64,000 bases of DNA from Sipunculus nudus (lineage: Eukaryota > Annelida > Sipuncula > Golfingiida > Sipunculidae): assembly GCA_026874595.1 (NCBI GenBank), contig CM049314.1, positions 68,444,300 to 68,508,299 of the forward strand, written 5' to 3'. Positions 35,940 through 48,035 of this stretch are shown here, one piece after another. The translations under genes and the position numbers were made by a program. A model generated the notes under the pieces. It saw only the letters and a list, made by a program, of their open reading frames with translations, was not told where the DNA came from and did not search any database. How positions within the stretch are numbered: the stretch's first letter is position 1; the number at the start of each line of letters is the position of its first letter.

Positions 35940-36880
35940 ATATTGGTCCTGTGATAAGTTTGAAGCCAACCTGTCGACCAAAACTGGAGTTATCATCCAT
36001 AAACTAATTTGTAAATGGATGGGCCCTGTGACCTTAACCTTTGACCTTATGACCCAAAAATCAAAATGAAACTTCCCCTATTGGCAGGTGCACCAAGTGT
36101 TGATGATGGAAGGACTGAGATGAAAAGTTTGGCTTCAACAATATTTCTATAAAGTAGTGGGTCCTGTGACCTTGACCTTTGATCTCATGACCCCAGAATC
36201 AACAGTTCTTACTTCAGTGATGGGCCATATATAAGTCAAGTTTGAAACCAATATTTCAAACTAAATTGGTGTTATCATCTGGAAACTAATATGTGGATTG
36301 ATGGCCCCCCATGACCTTGACCTTGTGACCCCAAAATCCATCAGTTACTTCCACTATTGGCAGGTGACCAACATCTGGAAGATAGAATGTTTGGGACAGA
36401 AAGTTTGGCTAAAAATACATCAACAATTTTTTTAAAGAAGTGGGCCTTTGACCTTGACCTTTGACCGTTGGACCCCAAAATCCACACCGTTCTTACTTGA
36501 GTGGTGAGTCATATACAAGTTAAGTTTGAAACCAAAATGTCAAACTAAACTGGAGTTATCATCTGGAAACTAATTTGTGAACAGATGGCCCCTGTGACCT
36601 TGACCTTTGACCATGTGACCCCAAATTCATTTATGCTCTTCCCATACTGGCAAGTCAGCTAAATACACAAAATGGAAAGTTTGGGATGAAAAGCTTGGCT
36701 TAAAATGCAGCCATAATCTTTTAAAAAAAGGGAGTCTTGTGACCTTGACCTCTGACCTCATGACCCCAAAATCATATAGGTTCTTGCTTTAGTGGTGGGC
36801 AATATGTAAGTCAAGTTTGAAATCCATGTGTCAATACAACCTGGAGTTATCATCTGGAAACAAAATTGTGTGGGTGAATA
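35940..36880. repeat. Dimeric satellite (about 141-bp half units) rich in TGACCTTGACC motifs
   Basis: Six half units in which TGACCTTGACC or a close variant recurs near 36029, 36169, 36311, 36447, 36595 and 36740. Alternate halves carry CTATTGGCAGGTG or GTTCTTACTTCAGTGATGGGC text, so the true repeat is a ~284-bp dimer of about three copies. The recurring core resembles tandem nuclear-receptor half sites. Known as a common repeat style in molluscs; the functional meaning is only inferred. Confidence 0.8.
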
Positions 36881-37009
36881 GATAGACAGACAGGGTGATA
36901 ACTATATTGCATCCACTTGTGATCAATAAACACACCAGGTTTTAGGACACTAGATGTAATTACAGCTGAGAAACTGATATGATTGTTGTAATTTTATAGT
37001 AAAAAAAAT

Positions 37010-37400
37010 TTTTAAATATTCTTTAAAATAACAAAATATACAGGTGGCACCACCACTTTTCGGGAACTGACAATACTAGTCATGGTCAATATTCAAGGCC
37101 AGATTCATGACAATCCATGCATTAATTATCAAGATATTGGACTTTTTGTATTATATTTTTGATTATTCTGGGGGGGTACTTTCAAGCCCTATAGCTTAGA
37201 GGATATAGGTCGCAGTGACCTAATTTCAGGTTTCCAAGGAGATTTTTTATTGACCTCCCTGGATATTCACTTAGAAGTTTCTAGGTCCAGCAGTTACGAT
37301 TTGTGCCCTGCTAACTGACGACCGGACGCCCGGACAGCCTGACGACGGAAAAAGCGCCATTCCAATACCTCAGTTGACTTACAGTCAGCTGAGCTAAAAA
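37010..37400 (+). mobile_element. HINE-like element, right half with terminal hairpin
   Basis: Begins in the ACAGGTGGCACCACC unit, continues through GGGGGGGTACTTTC, TAGCTTAGAGGATATAGG and CCTAATTTCAGGTTTCCAAG, then a GACGACCGGACGCCCGGAC run. It ends with a GACTTACAGTC hairpin core and AGCTAAAAA at about 37400. Confidence 0.6.
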
Positions 37401-37486
37401 ACACTACTGGTATTCAGTGCATATCTTACCCCATGCGGCAATATGGTGGTTACATGTAAATTTTTTAATTTAGTTTTATAATAACA

Positions 37487-38928
37487 AGGGACCCATGGGT
37501 CACGTCGCTCAGCTGAATTTTGGAAAATATTAGTAACTGCAAAATATTTTATTTTCTTATGGTTTTTCCATGTATATTACCATTTGAAAAGCTAAGAGAA
37601 AATGGCCCGGCTTAAATGAAACTCTGTAAATTATCCAATAATGGACATGAGCTAAAGCATATGGACTGTGTAATAAATGAAACATTTGGCCTGAAAGCAT
37701 TTAGTGATGCACCAAGGGAAAAAATGGGCCTACGGTAAGTGTCATATAAAAGTTCCATTTCATAAACAAATAATGTGTGAAGGTGATTAAGTTTTCAAAA
37801 GGTAAATATACGGCCATATGAGTTAAAAATTAATCCCAAAAAGTTTGACCAATATTCCTAATTTTAAAAACTAGGTTTAACAGTGTTATTCACACCTAGG
37901 CTCCACCAACTTTAAGAGATATGAACGAAATGCTACAAAGTATTTATATCTTCTTAAATCTTGTCAGTGAGCACTTACATTAGGTCCTAATATTTTACCA
38001 TATTTGAATATTAGGATTAAATTCTTGAACATTTTTTTCTTAAAAAAAAATTTCAAAATTGTCCAAGTCTCAACAAAAAGAATTTTTTTAACATTAAAAT
38101 TATAAGCTTTGTCTTGTATATTAGTCCCTGTATATCGAAGCGGTGGGTCAGGGAGGGGTCTCTGTTGTTACTGTTCATCGCTGAAAAAATGTGAAATTAT
38201 AAGATTCATCTTGTTTAGAGTACAGGTCTGTCAACAGAAAGGCTCCCTGTGGTATTTATGCTGGCAGCCTGATCAAGCTCAACAAGAGAGAGGGCTTGCC
38301 CGAGTGATGGGATTACATAACAGCCTGGGGAGCATAGAGAGTTGCATTGAATGACCTACAGTGACCTCAGTGGACTGCTTGACAAGGTAAGGGAATACAA
38401 CAAGAGCCTCCAAACAAATTCAATAACTAGCCTAATTTTGCAGCTTTTATTTTTTCAAATTTAAGATTTTAACAGATTTAATCCTTATGTGTACATGCTG
38501 TGAAAATAACACCCACAGTACTTACAGGAAAAAATCGTGCCGTGGCCAAAGTTGGGCAAAATTTAAGGTACTGATTTTATATTTATGCCAATATTTAAAA
38601 AAAATTTAAAAGATCTTAATCTAATTTTGGGTATACAATTTAATTTTGATTAATTAAAGTTATATTACTGGAAAAAAGTCCATAGGTTTTTAATAAAAAA
38701 TTGAGATTTTTCCTTGATTTCTCAAAGGAACGAAGTTGCAAAGACCCAGTTTTTGGCTTGGTAGGAGATCTTGGGGACATCTAACATTATGCCGAATTTT
38801 GGATTCCTAGGTATTATGGTTTCAAAACGTGCCACATCTACGGACCGACGCACAGACAGACGGACGGACGACGGACAATGGACCACGACTATAGCTCAGA
38901 TGACTTATAGTCAGCTGAGCTAAAAATG
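37487..38928 (+). mobile_element. HINE-like element of about 1.44 kb with a unique interior
   Basis: The left end has the GACCCATGGGTC palindrome followed by ACGTCGCTCAGCTGAA, and the right end has GACGGACGGACGACGGACAATGG, the GACTTATAGTC hairpin and AGCTAAAAA. Unlike its relatives, the middle (about 38100-38390) is not the usual repeat unit. It is less AT-rich and begins after TTGTTTAG and ends before GTAAGG on the plus strand, like a captured or resident exon. It could instead be two fragments of separate insertions. Confidence 0.45.
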
Positions 38929-41504
38929 TACTATTCATCTTACTGCTGTCTGAATTTAGTTGTTTCTAGAGTCTTATAAACAATGTAAAAATCTTAGTAC
39001 AGTCAGTATATTTGGCCAAGAAAATATGCCGGGTAACGTGATAAAGATATAACCGGTATTTCCATATATATGACAGTACACATGAGATATATGTCAATAT
39101 ATTCCTAAGTATTAGCTAGCATATTTCATCTTGAAGCTCTCATATCAGGCACAGCTGAAATGTGCTTTTCTTGAGATGCAGAGATGCCATTCCAAGTAAA
39201 ACCTTGTATCAAGTGGAAGTTATTTTCCATGTTTAAATGACTGGTATATCATGTATGAAACATATTTCAAGAAAAAAACTTGTGAATGCTATCATTTCAC
39301 ATTAACTTAGTTGATTTGCAAACTTTGTTCATCTGATTTGTTACCAGAAATCCTTGTTGGACGTGTCTGTATTCTGAGAGGCCGCCAATTAAAGTTTTGG
39401 CAGGCTACCCATATATCTGTGCTTTCTGACTTGATTTTATACACAGTTCAAGATAATATTATCTAAACTTAATACATATTAGATATCTGAATCAGCCCCT
39501 TTAAGTGGTGATGGCAGGGACTGATGATCTATTACAACTGATGATTGGTTGGCTGATGAAAACAATCCACTGATTGATATCAGACACATATAATGATGGA
39601 AGATACGCTTTTGTAAAATTTATGCAAACAAACATTAGAACAATACCTGTTTACTTACAGATTCACACCTTAGTTTCCTATAAAAACATGTAGGCTATAG
39701 AGTTATTATATATATATATATTAGACAATATGTAGGTCTATACATCAGTTTAGAGGATGTGCCGGTCTATTTTTGATGAGAAATTTCATTCTTCTAATAT
39801 CTGATTATTGATCATGAAATAACTTTTGCAGACACTTCTCAAAAGTGACAAATAAAGGATCATCAGTTATGGATCTATTAATTGTTGATGATTGATTACT
39901 GGTATAACCAAGGAAGCGACTCCCAACATCACCTTTAAGACTGCCAGCTGTGCTATAAGGTTATATTTAGTCAAAAAGGTCTTCCCAGTTGTTTGCTATT
40001 TGGTCAACACAGTTGATTAAGTTTATAAACTTTAACACTATTATTCAATCGCTACTTCATGGACATTCAAATAAGTCAAATTTCATTATTTAAAACTGAC
40101 TATTTCAAAGAGATATTAAGTTTAGTCAAGCAAGTCATTTGAACACTGGTTCATCTGAATTCAATGAAGCCAGCCAGGCTCTGGTGTGTTGCGCAACTCA
40201 AGTGAACAACGCAGTTAAAAGTCAAACATTATTTGAACTGAAGACCCTTGAATTTGTTTAAGTAAGCATCTCAGACACCTTTGTAAGTGCTGCAGAAGCA
40301 TTCATTTGCAGCAACTGACAGAGCTTATATTATATAAATTTGAGGAAAAATACATCAGACATATTTCCCGCATGAATCAATACAAATATCCTTGGTCTTG
40401 GGCCAAAGCAGACATGCTTGGCGTCCTTTTATATTTATTTTGACATTTTGCAGCTCATGAGTATGAAAAATCTATAAAGAGATTCTTTTAAGTTTAAGCC
40501 GAACATGGCTACCACGATCCAAGATCTATAGCTGACATGTCACGTTCCGAACACGAGTCGAGCATGAAAGGCTGGTTGCTACTGAGTGAGGATTTGAACC
40601 AAAAGATGCAGTACAATAAACATATCATAGGGCCTAGGGGTCACTTGTTATGTGCATTGGGCTTTGCTTATATGAAGTTCTGCAAATCCTTCAAACAAGT
40701 GATTAATTAACCTCACATTATACGTTACCCACTGATAATTTTTTTCTACTTAAAGTAACACTATATATATTTGGATCACAAATTATTTACATTTATTCAG
40801 AAAACTGTTTATCTGAAATACCCTACTGCATCACCATGGCAACCCACAGATGGAACAACCCATCATGCTGCCCTATCTTTAGGATTTGAAGAAATCAAAG
40901 AAGCAAGGTCATCGAAGTTCATTCCAGATAGTCTGAACAAGCTCCCAGTATAAATGAGATCCCTGTGCTTCGTAGCTATCTATTTCACCGTAATATAAAT
41001 CTTCCACTTATCCTTACGATCAGTAAATTGGATCAATATTCATAAAACATATCCGATAGTTCATCTTAGACGATGCTGCTACAAGCATCCCACTTATCTT
41101 ATTATGTAATATGGAATTTGATCGATACAGGATTTGTAAAACAGTCACATGATCATAAACCACAGAGCGCAATATAACGCTATTTAATGAGATTTCAATT
41201 GGATGAATATGAAACTGAGAACAGGTTAACTGTAATGAAGTTCACGGGGTTCCATTGTTTTACATCTGCTAGAGAATACTCTTGATTAGCTCTGACCGAA
41301 TTATTTGTGATTTTCTTTATAATTTCATTGACTTCAAGGTTTAGAAATATGAATTTACAAATATGATTAATTAAAGTTAGAACAGAATAAAAATTAAAAT
41401 TCAATCAGTGTTAAAAATGTGAATTATATCACATTTATACTTCACTCAATGTTTTATAACAATTACAACTATAGTATATTTTAAATAATCACAAAAAAAA
41501 CATA
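38929..41504. other. Intron stretch, no gene recognised
   Basis: A (TA)n run lies near 39705-39721. Less AT-rich unique segments at about 40140-40260 and 40840-40960 are candidates for regulatory sequence only. The ORF at 40771-40953 is short and unsupported. Confidence 0.3.
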
Positions 41505-42712
41505 CAGTCGCTCCTGCTTAATTGTATATCGTTTAATTGTATATCCTGTTTAATTGTATAAAATAATGAAAACCAAAACCTTTTCCTATGTCTTCTTAAT
41601 AAAATTCTCCATTTAAATGGATATCTGATAAATGTATATATCAGGTAATTGTATAGTAAATTCCGTTAATCATGCACAAAAATCCTGGATATTCATGTGC
41701 GACAACGGTCTCACGGACTACTGACCGCCCAGTGCTCTAATTAGCCTTTGAAATTGCTCGATCGACAAGTTGGACGGGTTACCTCATGGACCACTGACCA
41801 CTCTTTGATATGACTCGAGCCACCGTCTCAATTGGTTTTCCTCCTTGATTACATGCTTGATTTAAATGTTTGTTAGATGCGTTAACTATATCCCCGGTCA
41901 AACTGTCACAGGGTAGGTTGCATTATAAACACGGGATACCCAATAAACATGGTTTTTTTATTTGAGAGCATTACCTGCCACTCACACTGCGAGGGATCGT
42001 ACTCACAATGGTTTTGATTGGAAGTGATCTCTGGTGAACAGATGACATTTTCCAGAAACTTTTTTTAAGACTATAAACTAACAGGTAAACATGCAGAAAT
42101 TATTTTAAAAAGTTAAAAATGGAAGACAAAAAAAGTGTTATAAAAATAAAAATCTTTTAGGAATCTTGCTAAACATCGTGACCTTTGACACAATCACATG
42201 ATCGTTAAGCTGTCAGCCATTTTGCAGCATTGCTTTTTATAGATGACGTACAGGAACAGGTAAATGCACAGTAATTCTCTATTTCTTTAGTTGAAAAAAA
42301 AAAATAAAATGTTTTATGATAAATCAAAATTCTTGAGGAATCGTATTAAACCTTTGACAACATTATTATATATTCACGTGATCGGTAAGCTGTCAGCCAT
42401 TGACAGTAAGATTGTTTTTTATCAATAATAAAAGAAAACAGGTGAATATACAGTACTGTTGATGTATAAATTATAAACAAATAGAGTATATAAACTAATG
42501 AATTGAAACACCATTAAATGAAAAATTCCAAAACAGATAATTCAGAACCCTCTGAAAATATGAGAAACACATACAAGCCATCCGATAGCAATTTTTAGTA
42601 TTTTTTGTAACGGCTACAGCCTTGAAGATTTTCACCCCGTTTATTTGAATAGCCTGCTTAAATGAATATAATTCATTGACAAATACAATATTCAATTAAA
42701 TGGGACCGACTG
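41505..42712. mobile_element. Pogo/Tigger-like non-autonomous DNA transposon (1,208 bp)
   Basis: The left terminus CAGTCGCTCCTGCTTAATTG and the inverted right terminus CAGTCGGTCCCATTTAATTG are terminal inverted repeats, flanked by TA on both sides (41503-41504 and 42713-42714), the target duplication of the Tc1/mariner/pogo superfamily. The interior has no transposase-like ORF. It includes a diverged tandem duplication of ~175 bp whose copies share AAGCTGTCAGCCATT (near 42208 and 42388) and CACATGATCG/CACGTGATCG. Confidence 0.75.
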
Positions 42713-45700
42713 TATATATATATATTCACTTAATCAATTATCTATCTTATTCTATATTAAACTTCTATTTCTAAAGATGTTTTAAAACAATCAGATCAAT
42801 ATGAAATTTTAAAATGCAGACCTGTGGCTTCTAAACTAGGCTTATTTTAGAACTTTTACATGCAGATCGACTGCTGACTTGCTCAAGTTATAATTGATTT
42901 TGCACCCTGTAAATTGTTTCAAGTGCCACAATGCCAAAAGACATCTGCAGACAGACTACTATTAAACTGGCAATCCGGCGCCTCTTGGAGTTTAAACTCA
43001 CAACCAATGAATCTTATTCAGTGTAGAAAGAAGTTCAGCGCAATTATGTCCGAGTCGTTTATTGGTGCAGCTGTGTCTGAAACAAAAAACACAAGGTACA
43101 CAACTCTCAGAATCCTGTGTTCTAATTACGCCACTTCACGATCCTAGTATTTACCTGAGAACTGCATAAGTCATTGAGAAAGCACTGATGTTCAGCCATT
43201 TTAGTAACTTTTACAGAGGTTATTAGGTAAACAAAGGATATATGATCCACAGTCAGGCTGCAGCTTGTAAGAAAAGCCTCCCAAAGCACGCAATCAGAGG
43301 ACTTGGTTATACCTATAGGATACAGGTTTGAGGCTACATGTAATGGAATGTTTCTGCTTATCTTGCCATTTTCCATGTTATCTATCTATGTTTTGGTTTT
43401 CCTGGCATTTTTCTGTTTTTTTTCCTGGCATTTATTTTTCAGATATTTTTGCCCCTTTTTTAGGTCCTAACAAATATTAACAACACAATTTCCATGATAC
43501 ACCTGATATTCTTTATATTTAATCCAAACTATTCTCCATTATTTTAGATATGGTAACTGTGGACGCCTTTTATTTGAGTTGGTTTCAAATTCATGATCTT
43601 CAAAAAATGAAAATGATCGTAAAAATTAAACCTTTGTGAATAAGACAACCCTTCAATGCAGGTCATTCATTTCGTAGCATCACTGGCAGCTGGTAATTAT
43701 GTTATTCATGCCTGCTGCTATTTGTATTATTGACAGTCAAAAGATTGATCTATTATCTACCACCACTTAACAAAAACTCCACTCATGTCATGTTCAATAT
43801 GAATAATTCATAAAATAATGGATATACACGTAGTATAGCTTACATTTTGGTGAGGCCACAAAAATGGAGCCCCATGATACAATAAGATGGTGAAAATCAT
43901 AAAATTTAACCCCATGATTATGAAGCAAACCACATTATAGGCAGAAAGAAGAAATATATTATTTTATAAGAATAGCAGACTGCAGTGTATAAAATTCTGG
44001 ACAAATAAGTCATACATTTTCAGAAGAGAATGGATTTAAGGTTTCATGCATCCTACTAGAATTCTGGTATCTCCAAAATGGTTTCTATAAAAGAAGACAG
44101 AAAGAAAGAAAAGACTGAAAGAAAAGATGTGTTTAATTAATAATGATTTAGTTTTATTGAGTTTATACAAAATTACAGTTTACAAATTGCAACATTTATT
44201 TTCAAACCTATAATACTACTCAAACAGCAAGTTGTTTTCTTGTTGTGTTCTTGTTTAGGGGCAGATTCTGTGTCAGCTAAGTGAGGTGGATAGCCAATGG
44301 CTCTCTTTTCCCCTACATCTTTTCTCACATTATCTACCCCTGGGTAGTGCATGCCAAAGGTGCCAGGGCCTTGCTGTTGGCTGCAGTGGCTGCTCACCCA
44401 GGCCTGGGTGGCATCTGGTGTGTTTAAAATTCACATCTTAGTTTGTAAATTTTCATGTCCAATTTGAGAAGCTTGATGGCTGACAGCTAGGTATATATTA
44501 GAGTGAGACCTCCCTTCTCTATGTCACAGCTTAATTAAGCACTGGTTAGATAATTTTTCTAGTCCATGACACTCTGTTTATGGGATGTTCTATTGAGTTT
44601 TCAACAGTTTGCTATAGAGACTGTAAAACTTTTATCTAAAGGGACCTTATTAATGAACCAGGTGTATAAAATATACATATAGTGCATGTATTCTCCTCAA
44701 ACTATTGCACCATCTGTGAATATTTTGTTCTAAATAGTTTGCTGTAAGATTGGACCTCTGGTTACAGAGTCTAGTTATGGTATACAGAGGCATGGCCAGT
44801 GTTTACTCCCATACAGAACCATAACAACAGATAAAACACTGGTGCACTGTAGATATTAACCTGTGTGCTGGGATGGTTTTGCTTAGAAATTGTTCAATTC
44901 AGGCAAATGATGTAATAACATGAAATAAAACACATGTTACAAATGAATAGGAAACTTTATGCAAACACCTGTTTAATCTCTCCTGAACCAACCTATATCC
45001 CCAGTGGATCACATATTGAGACATTGCAGTTTTTTCTTGATTCAAAGACAATATGTACCTTCTCTATGAGCCAGTCCATAACCCTGTTCCCATGGCAGCA
45101 CCTGTCCCCATAGCATCAGTGGCTGTAACCATGAGGACAAGTGAGGGCAACACCCAGGAGACAGCTGACAGAGACTGACCAAGCATGTCTCATGTAACTG
45201 TCTGCCTGCAGTCCTGTGGGAGCTGCCACAGCATCTGAGGCTGCAGCCGAAGGCCAATCACCACCTGGGGCAGGAGCCTGATGGCTGTATCAGTGCTGTC
45301 ATCATTAACAGCAGAATAATTAAGTATCACTGACAAAGCTTAATCCATAGGCTTTAAGTAATTTGCACTATATCCATTGATACATTAACTCCATGTACAA
45401 ATGTAACAAATCTTTTATATGAACTTGCCATGTATTGTAGCAATATTTTTATGAAAAAAAAAAGATTTAGTAATATTTATTCCTATAACATTCCTGCAAA
45501 TTACTAAACTGTGGGTCAGTAAAAATAAAAGGAGCACTGCTTCTGAAAGCATGAAACTGACTGCAAAAGGGAAACATGTTTCAACTCAGCTCAATTTGCC
45601 TTGAATTTATTTATTGCATAAATTTTCCAAGCAATACATATCTAGAATAATCTTAACATGTGTTCTGGATGGTTTAATGTAGTTCAGAACACTGTATTTC

Positions 45701-45714
45701 TTTTCTGACAGACT

Positions 45715-46015
45715 TATCAATAACTGTATGGACTCATGTCAGAGCCACCAATTATCATATTGGTCTAGCAATGACTGTATGGTTTGTTGTCAGAGCCATC
45801 AATTATCATATGCAGTAATACTTTTATATACAGACTGTTACTCTACCAATGTACTAGTGCAAACCCTAACAAAGGCCTTGTGCACTTGGGGATGCACTTA
45901 AAAGATATGAATGAGTGTATGGTTTGTTGTCAGAGCCGTCAATTATCATATTGGTCTATCATTCAATGACTGTATGTTTTAATTGTTGTCAGAGCCATCA
46001 ATTATCATATAAACC
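45715..46015. repeat. Diverged repeat with GTCAGAGCCATCAATTATCATAT core
   Basis: The phrase GTCAGAGCC(A/G)(C/T)CAATTATCATAT occurs four times, twice followed by TGGTCTA, with ATGACTGTATGG-like text before most of them. Spacing is irregular because of an inserted ~100-bp segment. A looser relative (TTGTCAGAGCCATTAATA) lies near 24165. Confidence 0.7.
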
Positions 46016-47268
46016 CCTCTGCATCATCAAAATATCAGTTGAAATATAGAGACCATCAATGTGATAAAGCTTCATGTCAGACAGGCAACACTGAAAGCTT
46101 CTGATGCATCCAGCAAGATCATCCCTTGGAGCATCATATGATGACTTGAGCAGCAACAAATCCTGAGCCAGACAAGACCAGATGAAACAGTTTCAGGTTT
46201 GCCTTGGGCTCTGCTGGAGGCTCTGGGGATCAGACTGGCCATGGAACAAGGATGGTTTGATGTATGTAACAAGATGACTTATCTAACACATGGTTTATAA
46301 AACTAATTACTGATGATCAATAAACCAGCCCTTGCCAGGGGACCGACAACATCTGGACTAGCCCTGTTCCTACTAGAATTCACCATAGCTGTAGCTTTTA
46401 TTATGTCCCAAACATCTCCATGATCACAGGGTTTTCAAAAGGAATAGTTAGGGGCACTGGGGCCAAAATGTTGCCACTCGAATGGGAATTTGTAGCACCC
46501 AAAGGGGAAGTTATATGTGTTTATAATTTTTATGGGTTTTGTGAAACTATTTTTTTTCATTTTTCATATCATTTTATCATTAGAAATTTTCTCATTATAT
46601 GATTAATTACTTGATCAGAGTAAAATCTATAAGGGTCAGCTGTCAGCATAATGGGCTAGTTTTTTAGATAGACAGCAATGGTCAGTAAAAGATAAAAGAA
46701 CCCACTTTTAACCACTCAGTCCATCTGATTGGATGCACAGACCTGAGCTCCAAGAGCTTTAACTCCACATTCCTGATAACCCTGATTCCTGTGGACATTA
46801 AAACAAATCCTGACAATTAATCCATGGATTAAAGCTGAAGGAAATCATTTTATTTATAATTTAATTTCCATTTAAATCTTAGAGAGTGGCATTTTACTTA
46901 AGGGTATCAATCAACATTACTTTGAATTGATTTTGTTTATTTACTGGTATATGGACAATAGTTATCTTTGGCTATTTCAGATTTTTTGTCATGGTAAAAG
47001 AGACAAGACAGGGCCAGAGAATTCTTTGAGTAATTTTCAAATTAAATTTACCTTTTAGTATAATTGTAACTTATGATTATATTATATATAATTATAAATC
47101 TAGCAACAAATGTACATTTCAGGAAATATGCTGTAGAAATCTGGTGGTCATTTCAAATGCAAATGATGTACGTTAAAATTATATATAATTATACTGAATA
47201 ATAAATAATTAATCAAAATAAATCACAGAACAAAATTCCAAGACATGTATTCCTAAGATTTATTTAAA

Positions 47269-47541
47269 ATTGTGAGGTCCTTTTAGAATATTAAACGCAT
47301 CATTTTTATCATTAAAAGGCAGAAGGCTGGTCAGCAAGCCCTGTGCTGCACCAGCCCTGCTGTAGTTAAATGGTTGTCTGATCAATAACTTGGTCTGGCT
47401 GTAGGCTGCAGCAAGCTGGCATGTGTAGTCAGCCATGTCTATTGCACTGCGCACCGGTTCCTTGGAACACAGGAGTTCGGGGCTATCACTATGTATAATC
47501 CATTCTCTATATCTTGTAATTGTTTGCTTCTCTGACCTCCT
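47269..47541 (-). other. Possible alternative terminal exon inside the glypican intron
   Basis: Minus-strand open frame after an acceptor-like TTTTTGGACAG. Splicing the upstream glypican exon (phase 2) to the G at about 47541 keeps the frame open for about 90 codons to a TAA at about 47269-47271, where the stop itself overlaps an AATAAA (TTTAAATAAATC). The peptide has mixed composition, including CQLAAAYSQTKLLIRQPFNY, and no hydrophobic GPI tail. A transcript using it would encode a glypican lacking the Ser-Gly region and anchor. There is no family homology I recognise, and ORFs of this length do occur by chance here. Confidence 0.2.
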
Positions 47542-47954
47542 GTCCAAAAATTTTCTTTTGCCGCATGAAAAGCTTAAAAAAACTGCAAAACGTGAAAGCG
47601 AAGCATACTCGCCACGGGTAAAGTTGTCAAAAAACCCATGGCATTAATTTTATGGCTGCCATTAGGACATATCTAATGCATGAGCTATAATGCAGCCATT
47701 TGAAAGTTTAATGCTCCTTAGATTGACTGCTTATAACTTGGTTGAACTTTTTAATGCATCTTAGAGAATAAGCTAGCTTATGTTGGCTGTTGTATGGACA
47801 GTCTTATATATCAGTTAAATGAATGAAAGTATAACATGCTCTGTTGTTCCAATCATTTTTTATTTAATCCAACATACACAAACAATTAGTTTATAATAAC
47901 AAAAGGTCATTTTCTGGTAATAATATTGATCATTCGGAAACATCATCCCTTGCA

Positions 47955-48035
47955 AAATGGCCTGTCCAAAACATCCTAGTAAGGAATATCCTAGTCCGGA
48001 ATGTCATAGTCCGGAACTTCCGTGTCTGAAACGTC
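47955..48035. repeat. 15-bp tandem repeat with CCGGAA core
   Basis: About five imperfect units of the type CCTAGTCCGGAATGT (AAGGAATATCCTAGT, CCGGAATGTCATAGT, CCGGAACTTCCGTGT, CTGAAACGTCCTACA). Confidence 0.7.
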
